Assembly: GCF_001417815.1 (NCBI RefSeq)
Contig: NZ_BCFK01000031.1
Span: 1-64,000 of the forward strand
DNA length: 64,000 nucleotides
Reading direction: 5' to 3'
From: Bifidobacterium aesculapii
Lineage (GTDB): Bacteria > Actinomycetota > Actinomycetes > Actinomycetales > Bifidobacteriaceae
In this document: positions 55,583-64,000 of the stretch, in pieces
Numbering within the stretch: position 1 is the stretch's first letter
Layout of the letters: each line of letters opens with the position of its first letter
Notes under the pieces: model-generated
What the model was told of the DNA's origin: nothing
Databases searched by the model: none
The model's input: only the letters and a program-made list of their open reading frames with translations
Made by a program: the position numbers and the translations under genes

Positions 55583-57505
55583 ATGGCAGAGGGTAGCACC
55601 GGAAGGCGGCGGTTTTCGGACAAGTGGGGCAAGCATGAGCTTGACGTGTTGGCCGTGTTGTCATCCGCCTTTCCGCAATGGCTCACCTCCCGGCAGATCG
55701 CGCAGCGTGTGAAGGCATATGCCGATTCATACGGGGAGTTGGCGGATCAGGCGGCGAAGGCCGCGTTCGCCAAGCAGTTCCAGCGCGATCGTGCGAAGCT
55801 CGCCGCAATGGGCATCGCCATCGAATCCCGGCAGCCGGAGTACTCCTCGAAATCGGAGGGGCAGGATTTCGCCTCGTACCGTCTGCAACTCGGCGATGAG
55901 CCCCGTGTGCGTCTGAGGTTCGAGCCCGAGGACATGTCCGTGCTGGCGGCGGCCAACTATCTCGCCCGTTCGATGTCCATGTCGAGTGAGCATGAGCAGC
56001 AGGTCTCCTCCGGCACGCATGCCTCGCGGACCGCCCCGCGCGTGCCGCAGACGCCGATTCCGGGGCTGGGGCTTGACTCCATTGCCCCGGGACTGGGCAC
56101 GCAGTCGATTCCCGACGCCTTGGTGAAGGTCATCGATTCGCGTCGTTTCGCGGCCACCATCGATGTGGACGGCGAGCACATCAACGTCGCCTACACCGAT
56201 TCGGACGATTTGGCTATGTACGTGCTGGAGCATCCCGGTGCGAGCATCGTCAGCCCTCAGGAGGCGGCTGAGGCCTTCCATCGAAGGCTCAAGGCCGCGG
56301 AGAACCTCCTGTCCGTCGACGAAGCCGACCGGGACCTGTCCTCGCTTTCGTCGGATACGGCTGACGCCAAGGACATCACCGAACCAGACGAAAGCGAATC
56401 GGGCAAGTCCCACGGCAAGAAGTCGTCGTTCCAGACCGGCAGCGAGGTGGACCGGCGACTGCGTCTCATGCTGTTCCTTTCCGCCCATCTCGGCGAGGAG
56501 TTCTCTCTCGAGGAGCTTGCGGTGCGTTTCATCGGCAAGGCGAGGACTCCCGAAGAACTCAAGAAGGCCGTCAACGTCATCCATAAGGACATCAACACCC
56601 TCACCACGGTTTCGGATGACGGGGAAATGGCCGGCAGCCAGTTCTTCGACATCGACTGGTCGCTGCTGGACGCGGAGGGCATCGTCTCCGCCACCAATTC
56701 GCTCGGGCTGGAACGTCTGGCCGGCATTTCGCCGCAGTATCTGAGCATGCTGACCGCTTCCGTGAGCTATCTTGCGCATTCGCCGCTGCTGCCCAACGAC
56801 CAGCGCGAGAAGGCCGAAAGCCTGTATCATCGTCTGCACCAGCACGTCAAGCCCGGTCAGACTCCGTGGCTGAGCCTGACGGGATTCGAGTTGGAGCCGC
56901 ATAATTTCGGCACCGTCAAACGTGCCGTCACGTCCGGTATGCTGCTGGACATGACATACACCGACGGCGCCGGCAACACGCGTCGCCGTCTGGTGGCGCC
57001 GGCCAAGACCTATGTCGATGAGGGTGTCTACTACGTCGCCGTCTGGACGGATGTGGCCGCCGCGGCTCCGGAGGACAAGAAGAACCTGGTGTTGCGCAAT
57101 CCGGCGATCAACAAGGCGAATGGCAAGCCTCGCACATGGCAGGTGCTGCGTATCGCGCGCATCGAGCAGGCGCGGATCGTCGAACCGGTCACGGCGCTCG
57201 ACATTCCCGACATGCCGTTGAGCGAGTTGCGCAAGTGGAGCTTCGACAACGGCACCGCCGCCACGTTCATCACCGACGCGCCGGGTTCGGCGTTCGTGAA
57301 GAATCTACCCGGCGCGAACGTCGAACCGTACGGCAAGGGGGAGAAGGTCAATCTCATCGTGTCGTCCGATTCGTGGTTCGTGGCGTTCTGCATCGCGCAC
57401 GCGCGCCATATCGTCGCGGTCGCGCCGGAGACGTTGCGCACGATGATCGCCGCCCGCGCGAAGCGGGAACTCAGCGTCATCGCCGGCGACGACGGTACGG
57501 AATGA
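55583..57505 (+). CDS. PafBC-like double WYL-domain regulator
   Basis: 640 residues in two halves. The N-terminal winged helix-turn-helix (VLAVLSSAFPQWLTSRQIAQR) is followed by a WYL-related region to about residue 245, then a low-complexity linker. A second HTH-like stretch (RLRLMLFLSAHLGEEFSLEELA) and a WYL domain fill the rest. This matches fused PafB-PafC transcriptional activators that respond to DNA damage through ssDNA binding. WYL residues are degenerate. GTGAGGAC precedes ATG 55583. Genes up to the helicase follow in the same direction. Confidence 0.78.
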   Translation: MAEGSTGRRRFSDKWGKHELDVLAVLSSAFPQWLTSRQIAQRVKAYADSYGELADQAAKAAFAKQFQRDRAKLAAMGIAIESRQPEYSSKSEGQDFASYRLQLGDEPRVRLRFEPEDMSVLAAANYLARSMSMSSEHEQQVSSGTHASRTAPRVPQTPIPGLGLDSIAPGLGTQSIPDALVKVIDSRRFAATIDVDGEHINVAYTDSDDLAMYVLEHPGASIVSPQEAAEAFHRRLKAAENLLSVDEADRDLSSLSSDTADAKDITEPDESESGKSHGKKSSFQTGSEVDRRLRLMLFLSAHLGEEFSLEELAVRFIGKARTPEELKKAVNVIHKDINTLTTVSDDGEMAGSQFFDIDWSLLDAEGIVSATNSLGLERLAGISPQYLSMLTASVSYLAHSPLLPNDQREKAESLYHRLHQHVKPGQTPWLSLTGFELEPHNFGTVKRAVTSGMLLDMTYTDGAGNTRRRLVAPAKTYVDEGVYYVAVWTDVAAAAPEDKKNLVLRNPAINKANGKPRTWQVLRIARIEQARIVEPVTALDIPDMPLSELRKWSFDNGTAATFITDAPGSAFVKNLPGANVEPYGKGEKVNLIVSSDSWFVAFCIAHARHIVAVAPETLRTMIAARAKRELSVIAGDDGTE

Positions 57506-57559
57506 TAGGTCTCGGCTCTGCGGACAGTTACTCTGCGGACAGTTAGGGGAGTGATGGGC

Positions 57560-57874
57560 ATGCCTTGGTGGATTTGGCTGCTTCTGGTCCTGTTCATGAT
57601 CGCCGTGCTCGCCGCCGGAGGCACCTACGCCGCCCGTCGTGCGCTTGCGGCGTTGCACGTCGTATCGCATACGGGCGAACGGATATCCGACAGACTGGAA
57701 CGGATGACGGCACCCACTGACGACGTGGATGAGACTGCACGGCCGATATTCACCGAGCCCTTGCACGTCGCCGCCGAACGATACGAGCAGGCCCACGCCA
57801 CAGTCGTCCGGCGCAGGCAGGAGACCCGCGACAGGCATGTGCGGGCATGGAGGCGTTGGAGGGACGCCCTGTAA
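57560..57874 (+). CDS. Small membrane-anchored hypothetical protein
   Basis: 104 residues: one N-terminal membrane helix (PWWIWLLLVLFMIAVLAAGG), then a charged helical tail ending in an Arg/Trp cluster. AGGGGAG fits ATG 57560 with an 8-bp spacer; GTG 57551 and ATG 57554 are too near. It lies between the WYL regulator and the helicase, 6 bp before the latter. Function unknown. Confidence 0.6.
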   Translation: MPWWIWLLLVLFMIAVLAAGGTYAARRALAALHVVSHTGERISDRLERMTAPTDDVDETARPIFTEPLHVAAERYEQAHATVVRRRQETRDRHVRAWRRWRDAL

Positions 57875-57880
57875 CGGTTT

Positions 57881-60517
57881 ATGACATCAGCACAACACAG
57901 CACGCGTACGGCACGGCATGGCGGCTCCCAGGCCGCTTCTTCCCCGGCGGCACGGTACGCTTCGTTCAGAAAACGTCAGAAGCAGCGTTCGAGCATAGCC
58001 GCAAGGTTCGCCGCGACGCTGCCTTTCGAGCTTGATGATTTCCAGATTCAGGCCGATGAGGCTCTTGAGGCGGGCAAAAACGTGCTCGTGGCCGCGCCGA
58101 CGGGCGCAGGCAAGACCGTCGTCGCCGATTTCGCGGTGTTCCTCGCGCAGGAGCATAACGTGAAGGCGTTCTACACGACACCGATCAAGGCGTTGAGCAA
58201 TCAGAAATACCATGACCTGGTGGACGTGTACGGCTCCGACCGGGTGGGTCTGCTGACGGGCGACACCTCCATCAACTCCGAGGCGGACATCGTCGTGATG
58301 ACCACCGAAGTGCTCCGCAACATGCTCTACGAGCATTCCACGACGCTTGACGCGCTGCACTACGTTATTCTCGATGAAGTGCATTATCTCGCGGACCGTT
58401 TCCGCGGACCGGTCTGGGAGGAGGTCATCATCCATCTGCCCGAACGTGTCCGCATCGTGGCGCTGTCCGCGACGGTATCCAATGTGGAGGATTTCAGCCA
58501 GTGGATATCCTCCGTACGTGGAGAGACGGAGCTCGTCGTCTCGGAACGCCGTCCGGTCCCGCTCGAACAGCATGTGATCGTGCAGAAGGACGACCATACC
58601 GAACCCGAGATCATCGACCTCTACCGCCGCGACGGCGCCGGCGCGCAGACCACGAAGCTCAATGCCGGTCTGGCGGACAGGCTTGAACAGTTCGACCGCA
58701 TCGCCGAACGCCGGCAAGGCGCGGAACGTCCCCGCAGACACGGCCGCAAGTCCGCGCGCGGGCAAGGGGACGCACGTTCCTCAGGGGGCAACCGCAAGCC
58801 CGAACGCCACGTGCCCCGCCGCTGGGCCGTGGTGGACGAGCTCAACTATCTCGACATGCTCCCGGGCATCTACTTCATCTTCTCCCGCAACGGGTGCGAT
58901 CAGGCGGTTGAGCAGTGCATCAACGCCGGCCTTGAACTCACGACGGAAGACGAGATGCGGCGCATCCGCAGCATCGTGGACGAGATGGTCGCGGGTCAGC
59001 TTTCGCAGACCGATCTCAAGGCGCTGGGATTCTCCCGGTTCCGCTTCGCGCTCGAAGAGGGATTCGCCTCCCATCATGCGGGCATGATCGCGTTGTTCCG
59101 CCAGATCGTCGAACGGCTCTTCGAGGAGGGGCTTGTCAAAATGGTCTTCGCCACGGAGACGCTGGCGCTCGGCATCAACATGCCGGCACGCTGCGTCGTC
59201 GTGGAGAAGCTCGAGAAATTCAACGGGACCGGGCACGTGGCGTTGACGCCGGGGGAGTTCACGCAGCTCACCGGCCGTGCGGGCCGGCGCGGCATCGACA
59301 CCATAGGCCATGCGATCGTCGTGGACCATCACGGGTTCGTGCCTGCCACAGCGGCGGCGCTCTCCAGCAAACGCGTCTATCCGCTGCATTCGAGTTTCAA
59401 AGCCACGTTCAACATGGCAGTGAACCTGCTCAACTCCAGCGACTATGAAACCTCCCGCATCACACTTGACCATTCGTTCGCGCAATGGGAGGCGAACGCC
59501 TCCGCCTGGCAGCTCGAATCGCAGATGAACACGTTGCGGCAGGCGCTGGACGGCTACGAGCAGGCGTTCCGCTGCGATCATGGCGACTTCCGGCAGTTCA
59601 TGGAACTGCGCATGCGGTTGAGCGACCTGGAGAAGGGGGAGCGCAACGAGCTGAAGCATACGGCGTTCCGAACGGACGCCGAGCGTTCCGCGGCGTTCAG
59701 GGATCTCGACAGGCGCATCGGCGAACTGCGCAAGGAGGACCAGCAGCATCCCTGCCGTACATGCCCCGACCTGCAGCAGCACCTCAAGTGGGGGCACCGC
59801 TGGGTCAGGGAAATGCGGGAGATGCAGCGCACCCGGGAACGCTACGAATCGCGTACCGGCTCGGTCGCACGCCAGTTCGACCGCATCTGCGGAATCCTCG
59901 AAGAACTCGGCTATCTGGAGGAGACGAACTCCGCGGCCACGCGCCAGTCCGGTCCTCATGCGGACGGGAAGGACAGGGACCTGACGCTGACCGCCAGCGG
60001 GCAGTTGCTGCGCCACCTGTACAGCGAACTGGACGTCGTGCTCGCGCAGGCCATCCTCACCGGCGCATTGGACCTGTTGCCGCCGGCCGGCCTGGCTGCG
60101 GTGCTGTCGTCCATGATCTACGAGGCGCGGCGCGGGGCCGGGGGAGAGCCACGGTACTACCCGGGTTCGGTGCATGGTCCCATCGCCGTCGCCGCGCAGG
60201 AGCTCAAGGCGATCCGCAATCAGGTCGACATGCTGTGTGAGGATGCCGGGCTCGACCCGCTGCCCGACATCAATCCGGGCATCCTCGACATCATGTACGA
60301 GTGGGCTGACGGACAGGACCTCGCGGATGTGCTTCGTGGCAGCGATCTGACCGGCGGCGATTTCGTGCGCAACGCCAAACGTCTCGTCGACGTGCTGCGC
60401 CAGATAGCCGCGGCGGAACCGTATATCGGCGACGATCACGCGGATCTGGCACGCAGGGCCCGTCTCGCGGCGGATATGGTGAACCGTGGCGTGGTGGCGT
60501 ATTCCGGCGTCGACTGA
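57881..60517 (+). CDS. Ski2-type DEAD/DEAH helicase (HelY-like)
   Basis: 878 residues. After a basic N-terminus come Walker A PTGAGKT, II LDEVH, III SAT, IV FSRNGC, V EGFASHHAGM ... ATETLALGINMP, VI QLTGRAGRRG. The C-terminal half carries the rRNA-processing arch and DSHCT-like region (DPLPDINPGILDIMYEWADG). It resembles actinobacterial HelY, an RNA helicase related to Mtr4/Ski2. An Arg/Gly-rich insertion of about 45 residues (around 275-320) is unusual. The ATG at 57881 has a poor ribosome site, so translation may depend on the upstream gene. Confidence 0.88.
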   Translation: MTSAQHSTRTARHGGSQAASSPAARYASFRKRQKQRSSIAARFAATLPFELDDFQIQADEALEAGKNVLVAAPTGAGKTVVADFAVFLAQEHNVKAFYTTPIKALSNQKYHDLVDVYGSDRVGLLTGDTSINSEADIVVMTTEVLRNMLYEHSTTLDALHYVILDEVHYLADRFRGPVWEEVIIHLPERVRIVALSATVSNVEDFSQWISSVRGETELVVSERRPVPLEQHVIVQKDDHTEPEIIDLYRRDGAGAQTTKLNAGLADRLEQFDRIAERRQGAERPRRHGRKSARGQGDARSSGGNRKPERHVPRRWAVVDELNYLDMLPGIYFIFSRNGCDQAVEQCINAGLELTTEDEMRRIRSIVDEMVAGQLSQTDLKALGFSRFRFALEEGFASHHAGMIALFRQIVERLFEEGLVKMVFATETLALGINMPARCVVVEKLEKFNGTGHVALTPGEFTQLTGRAGRRGIDTIGHAIVVDHHGFVPATAAALSSKRVYPLHSSFKATFNMAVNLLNSSDYETSRITLDHSFAQWEANASAWQLESQMNTLRQALDGYEQAFRCDHGDFRQFMELRMRLSDLEKGERNELKHTAFRTDAERSAAFRDLDRRIGELRKEDQQHPCRTCPDLQQHLKWGHRWVREMREMQRTRERYESRTGSVARQFDRICGILEELGYLEETNSAATRQSGPHADGKDRDLTLTASGQLLRHLYSELDVVLAQAILTGALDLLPPAGLAAVLSSMIYEARRGAGGEPRYYPGSVHGPIAVAAQELKAIRNQVDMLCEDAGLDPLPDINPGILDIMYEWADGQDLADVLRGSDLTGGDFVRNAKRLVDVLRQIAAAEPYIGDDHADLARRARLAADMVNRGVVAYSGVD

Positions 60518-60636
60518 CGGTTCGTCAGCGGTGCCGCATGCGGACGGACTTCCCGCAAGCCTCTTGCGGGAATAACCGGCACGTCCCCACGGTTGCATAA
60601 TGTGTATATGTCGAAAAACAAGGAGGAACCACCGAT

Positions 60637-60981
60637 ATGGCCGAACGCAGTCTGCGTGGTATGAGCATCGGCGCGAAATCACTGGAGTCCGACAGCAATG
60701 TCGACTTCGCCGCGCGTGAGGAAGTCGCCTACGTATGCCCGAACGGGCATCGTACGATTCTGCCGTTCGCGGAAGGCGCGGAGATTCCGGACGAGTGGGA
60801 GTGCCGTTGCGGTTCCACCGCGCATCGCGAGGGCGAGGACGCTTCCGCCAACGAGATCACCAAGCCCACGCGCACGCACTGGGACATGCTGCTCGAACGG
60901 CGCAGCGAAGACGAGCTCAAGGAATTGCTGGAAAAGCGTCTGAAGATGCATCGCGAGGGTTGGATTCCGGATTACGAGTGA
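60637..60981 (+). CDS. rbpA: RNA polymerase-binding protein RbpA
   Basis: 114 residues. N-terminal MAERSLRGMSIGAKSLESD, the zinc-region CPNGHRT and ECRCG, a basic linker, and the sigma-interacting C-terminus HWDMLLERRSEDELKELLEK. This is an actinobacterial essential factor that stabilises the housekeeping sigma-core complex and open promoter. Here the core has CPNGH...CRCG; typical RbpA retains a similar set. AAGGAGG precedes ATG 60637. Confidence 0.93.
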   Translation: MAERSLRGMSIGAKSLESDSNVDFAAREEVAYVCPNGHRTILPFAEGAEIPDEWECRCGSTAHREGEDASANEITKPTRTHWDMLLERRSEDELKELLEKRLKMHREGWIPDYE

Positions 60982-61166
60982 TGCACAAGTCGGTGGGTGA
61001 GTCGGTGAGTGACATGGCCTGCCGGTGAACGACACCTGAATGGTATGCCCGGTCAACTCGACCGGGCATACTTGGCTGTACGTGTGCTTCGCATACGTAA
61101 CCGGAATGAACAACTATGTCGACCACATCAGCGTCGACCATATCAACGTGTAGGGGAGAGGCACCG

Positions 61167-61886
61167 ATGACCGAACATCCGAGAAACGTGGTTCTGCTTG
61201 ATTTGGACGGAACCCTGACCGATTCCGCACCGGGCATCTATCTGTCGGTCATCGAGACGTTCAAGTATCTCGGCATGCCGGTTCCGGACAAGGCCGAACT
61301 GCAACGTTTCGTAGGCCCCGCAATCATCGAGTCGCTGCGGCGGAACCATGTTCCGGCCGAGCGCCTCGATGAGGCGGTCGAAGTGTACCGTGACTATTAC
61401 GCGAACCACGACATTTTCGACGATCCGAACAATCCGGGCGGACCGAAGGTGCCGGGACGCTATGTGAACATGCTGTTCGACGGCATCGCCGACCAGCTTA
61501 AGGGCCTGCTTGCCGACGGGTATTATCTCGCCGTCGCCACGTGCAAGCCCGAGTATCAGGCGAAGCCGATCTGTGAACGGTTCGGCGTGACGCCGTTGGT
61601 CTCGGGAATCTACGGTGCCAGCAGGGACAATTCGAGGCTTGACAAGGATCAGGTCATTCGATACTGCTTCGAGCACATCGGATTCGACGCGGCTGCCGGC
61701 GACCGTGCGCTGATGGTCGGCGACCGTTGGACGGATGCCGACGGCGCCATTGCATGCGGGCTCGATTGTCTCGGCTGCGGATGGGGCTATGCGGAACCCG
61801 GCGAGCTTACCGGCCACGGATGCTACCGGGTCATCAACGAAGTATCCGAACTGCGCGGAGCGGTGAACGAATACTTCGCGAAGTAG
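61167..61886 (+). CDS. HAD-superfamily phosphatase (Gph-like)
   Basis: 239 residues. HAD motifs: LDLDGTLTDS (I), VATCKP (II), lysine in RLDKDQVI (III) and GDRWTDADGA (IV). The helical cap between residues 20 and 90 is of phosphoglycolate phosphatase type. The substrate is not certain. GGGGAGAGG precedes ATG 61167. It is followed by an A/T-rich intergenic stretch. Confidence 0.87.
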   Translation: MTEHPRNVVLLDLDGTLTDSAPGIYLSVIETFKYLGMPVPDKAELQRFVGPAIIESLRRNHVPAERLDEAVEVYRDYYANHDIFDDPNNPGGPKVPGRYVNMLFDGIADQLKGLLADGYYLAVATCKPEYQAKPICERFGVTPLVSGIYGASRDNSRLDKDQVIRYCFEHIGFDAAAGDRALMVGDRWTDADGAIACGLDCLGCGWGYAEPGELTGHGCYRVINEVSELRGAVNEYFAK

Positions 61887-62198
61887 GTTTGCGGCGTCCA
61901 ACGTAACGGCGTATGGCATGCGGCTTGTGTTCCGGTATGACCGGCGCGAGCTGTATGCCATATATATGCATACGCACATGCATACCGTGCAGATATTGGC
62001 ATACGTGTGTGCATATATCTTTAGAGCCGATAATGTACGTTATGTCAGATTACGTCTATCCAATAGGATAGACGCCGTTCCGGTTCCCTCAAGTCACATA
62101 CCTTGACATACTTCAGTACCAGAGTATTTGTTCCAACCATGCACCGCCGGCAATCATCGTCTACCCTGCCGATTGGACTGCACATCTGAAACCAACCG
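61887..62198. other. A/T-rich intergenic region with GCATA repeats
   Basis: No gene. The segment around 61958-62025 is made of alternating purine-pyrimidine motifs (ATATATGCATACGCACATGC and, inverted, GTGTGTGCATATAT) and could form a cruciform. A similar TATGCATATGTATGCG tract lies after cmk-der. The rest shows nothing clear. Confidence 0.5.
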
Positions 62199-62576
62199 TC
62201 ATTTACCGATGGCCCTATGTAACCGTTCATCCATTTCGGTGCGCATCGCACGCTTCGCCTGCATATACATGCAGAGAATCTGCACCATGATCAGCAGGAT
62301 GATGACGCACGCCGACGGCCACCCGTACTGCGAGTAGAAATCCTTGACATCCGCGTCGAATCCGCCATCGGCGAACCACAGGTATGTCAGATATGGTGCA
62401 AGTCCCAGCAACGCCGACACCACATGGCATATCACCACCGGCCAGCTGACGCGCGACACATGCAATGCGGATGAATACGGTGCCGTCAATCGGCCGCGGA
62501 TCACGCACAGACCTATGATGTTCAACGCCATCACCACATCGATGCACCACAACAAGGCGGGGAGCATGTCTATCAT
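62199..62576 (-). CDS. Small integral membrane protein
   Basis: 125 residues with three or four membrane helices (about 8-28, 45-68, 88-108) and a charged C-terminus. GAAAGGA precedes ATG 62576 with good spacing. No family recognised; it stands alone between the HAD gene and ftsR-like gene, transcribed with the latter but after a gap of 115 bp. Confidence 0.6.
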   Translation of the reverse strand: MIDMLPALLWCIDVVMALNIIGLCVIRGRLTAPYSSALHVSRVSWPVVICHVVSALLGLAPYLTYLWFADGGFDADVKDFYSQYGWPSACVIILLIMVQILCMYMQAKRAMRTEMDERLHRAIGK

Positions 62577-62691
62577 GGTCGGAACGTCCTTTCCTCATCC
62601 TTCCGGGTCATGACGAGTCTCTGGATCGCACGAAATCGCATCACGAATCGAATCACATCGTCATACGGATTCCATCGGCGCCCATCCTCCG

Positions 62692-63342
62692 TCACACGCC
62701 GCTCCCCTGCCGTTCACGCCGCTTGCGCCGGACCTCAAGGGTTCGCCGCATCCGTTCAGCCGTCAGATCATCGATCGGCCGGCCTGTGGAACGCTTCGCC
62801 GGCGAATGCGTCAAATCGACGAAGTCCTCATGTTCCAACGCGTCTTTGATCTGGTGCCACAACGAACCGACCGATACGGCGAATACGGCTTTGCCGCTCT
62901 GCAGCAGTTCCAGCATCTGCTCGCTCGTCATGCACTCATGCACCTGCTGACCGTCGCACATGATGGTGATATGTTCAAGCGCCCCCACCGAACGTTGGGT
63001 GAGAAAACTGATTGCGGTGGTCACGTTCTGCAGATTCACTCCGGCATCCAGCAGACGCTTGGACACGGCGAGGATGACGACGTCCTTGAACGAATACAGG
63101 CGTCTGGAACCGGAACCGTGCGAGGGTGTGATCGACGGTTCCAGAATCTGTTTGCGCGCCCAATAGTCGAGCTGACGATAGGTGATGCCCGCGACTTTGG
63201 AGGCGATGGAACCCCGGTAGCCACGGTTCATCTCCTCGTCGTCGGGAGTGGCGAACAACTCCCCTTGCACGGCTTCCTCGTTGAGATCCATACGGTTGCG
63301 CAGAGGAACATGCAGATGAAGCTGGAGTCTTTCCTCATTCAT
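62692..63342 (-). CDS. ftsR: MerR-family regulator, FtsR-like
   Basis: 216 residues. A 40-residue extension is followed by a MerR winged helix (GITYRQLDYWARKQILEPS, then SRRLYSFKDVVIL) and a helical C-terminal domain. Adjacent GarA-type FHA and DUF881 genes match the actinobacterial locus that encodes FtsR, an activator of ftsZ. Symbol is given by synteny and domain layout rather than by sequence identity that I can measure. The start ATG 63342 has no strong ribosome site. Confidence 0.8.
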   Translation of the reverse strand: MNEERLQLHLHVPLRNRMDLNEEAVQGELFATPDDEEMNRGYRGSIASKVAGITYRQLDYWARKQILEPSITPSHGSGSRRLYSFKDVVILAVSKRLLDAGVNLQNVTTAISFLTQRSVGALEHITIMCDGQQVHECMTSEQMLELLQSGKAVFAVSVGSLWHQIKDALEHEDFVDLTHSPAKRSTGRPIDDLTAERMRRTLEVRRKRRERQGSGV

Positions 63343-63380
63343 AGCCGCTCCCCTGTCGCCCGCATCACGTCGGCTTCGGT

Positions 63381-63818
63381 TCAGGAGATGACCGCCGACT
63401 TCGTGAAGAACACAAGTCGGAATTTGCCGATCATGATTTCGTCGCCGTTCTTCAGGGTCGCCTGGTCGACACGCTGACGGTTCACATACGTGCCGTTCAG
63501 AGAGCCGGCATCCACGACGGTGAACACTCCCCCGACGCGCCGGAACACGGCATGCGAACGGGAGACCGTGGAATCGTCGAGCAGGATATCTGCACGGGGA
63601 TCGCGCCCCACCGTCACCTCATCCTCATCGAGGAGGTATCGTGAACCGGAGACCGCGCCACGCGTCGAAATCAGCAACGCCGTACCCTCCGAAAGACGGG
63701 CGATGGTGTCGAGATCCTCCGTGGTGAGCGGACGGTCTCCGGTTGCGGTCACGGGAATGGTGATTGCAGGCAGACCGATGATCGTGGTCTCGCCTGCGCT
63801 AGGAATTGGTTCTGTCAT
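63381..63818 (-). CDS. garA: GarA-like FHA-domain signalling protein
   Basis: 145 residues. An FHA domain at about 60-138 has VGRDPRADILLDDSTVSRSH and GSLNGTYVNRQRV, with all phosphothreonine-binding residues. Near the N-terminus the GETTII sequence (E10-T11-T12) corresponds to the ETT phosphorylation motif of mycobacterial GarA/corynebacterial OdhI, whose phosphorylated form binds its own FHA domain. In those species it controls 2-oxoglutarate metabolism under Ser/Thr kinases. Downstream is the ftsR-like gene. Confidence 0.85.
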   Translation of the reverse strand: MTEPIPSAGETTIIGLPAITIPVTATGDRPLTTEDLDTIARLSEGTALLISTRGAVSGSRYLLDEDEVTVGRDPRADILLDDSTVSRSHAVFRRVGGVFTVVDAGSLNGTYVNRQRVDQATLKNGDEIMIGKFRLVFFTKSAVIS

Positions 63819-63824
63819 AGTTGC

Positions 63825-64000
63825 CTATTCTACCGTCCTTGCGTACTTATATTGCTTTTCGCCGCGCACGGCCGTGATGACGACATCGTCGGATTGTTCG
63901 ACGGTGACGCGAGAACCGTACATGACCTTAAGTCTTGAGCCGATGCCGCCCGCGATGTTGACGGCGTTCTGGAGGTCGCCCGGGTTGCCGATGGCGCGGA
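63825..64000 (-). CDS. DUF881 family protein, partial
   Basis: The last 57 or so codons of a minus-strand gene that enters from the right edge. The sequence GNPGDLQNAVNIAGGIGSRL and the end VITAVRGEKQYKYARTVE match the C-terminus of actinobacterial DUF881 division-associated membrane proteins. It stops at 63825, 7 bp before garA, so the two are one transcript. Confidence 0.75.
   Translation of the reverse strand, partial: RAIGNPGDLQNAVNIAGGIGSRLKVMYGSRVTVEQSDDVVITAVRGEKQYKYARTVE

Overview
The window is bacterial chromosome of high G+C content, most consistent with a Bifidobacterium (or very close Bifidobacteriaceae relative). The argument rests on gene content: a fused cytidylate kinase-Der GTPase, a bifid-type UTP-glucose-1-phosphate uridylyltransferase, RbpA, a GarA/FtsR-type FHA-MerR pair next to a DUF881 gene, a sucCD-DUF6350-purH-DUF3017 block, tRNA genes mostly without encoded CCA, and tyrosine/serine recombinase elements like those of bifidobacteria. 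The species cannot be fixed from sequence alone.

Layout. 1-5.4 kb is a decayed accessory stretch: an SDR pseudogene with an in-frame stop, an intact MFS exporter, a fragment of an unrecognised exported protein, a cupin and a 3-hydroxyacyl-CoA dehydrogenase, then a repeat cluster and fragments of a TetR regulator and an FtsX-like permease lying against each other. 5.5-12.3 kb is a genomic island inserted in tRNA-Asn(GUU): the tRNA stays complete at the left edge and a 3'-half copy marks the right edge. The island holds two small XRE-type regulators, about 780 bp of structured non-coding DNA with two tRNA-like T-arm/acceptor structures, a coupled replication-type gene cluster ending in a WhiB-like gene cut by an IS607-family TnpA/TnpB element, and a membrane-anchored surface protein. 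It has no tyrosine integrase. 12.4-23 kb carries a TetR-AzlC-AzlD-AEC transport group, an L,D-transpeptidase, a phosphatase, a nucleobase permease, an SDR, a DEAD-box RNA helicase and a GH13 hydrolase.

23-44.4 kb is core chromosome: holA-tsaE-tsaB-rimI-tsaD (replication clamp loading and tRNA t6A synthesis), a second tRNA-Asn, thrS, yebC, ruvC-ruvA-ruvB, yajC, apt, sucC-sucD-DUF6350-purH-DUF3017, a convergent MIP channel, and a pseudouridine synthase coupled to the cmk-der fusion.

44.6-50.7 kb is a prophage remnant beside tRNA-Pro(GGG): an apparently intact tyrosine integrase, a repeat-rich control region, an HNH protein lacking the usual first histidine, a frameshifted terminase, orphan phage genes, and a minus-strand NADAR-domain gene that looks like a defence or counter-defence cargo. 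50.7-53.8 kb has a lipoprotein, a degraded secreted-protein remnant, a paired small multidrug resistance exporter, a YbaK-type deacylase and a PQY-rich membrane protein. 54-64 kb is core again: UTP-glucose-1-phosphate uridylyltransferase, a PafBC-like double WYL regulator, a Ski2-type helicase, RbpA, a HAD phosphatase, a small membrane protein, and the minus-strand DUF881-garA-ftsR cluster, which runs off the right edge.
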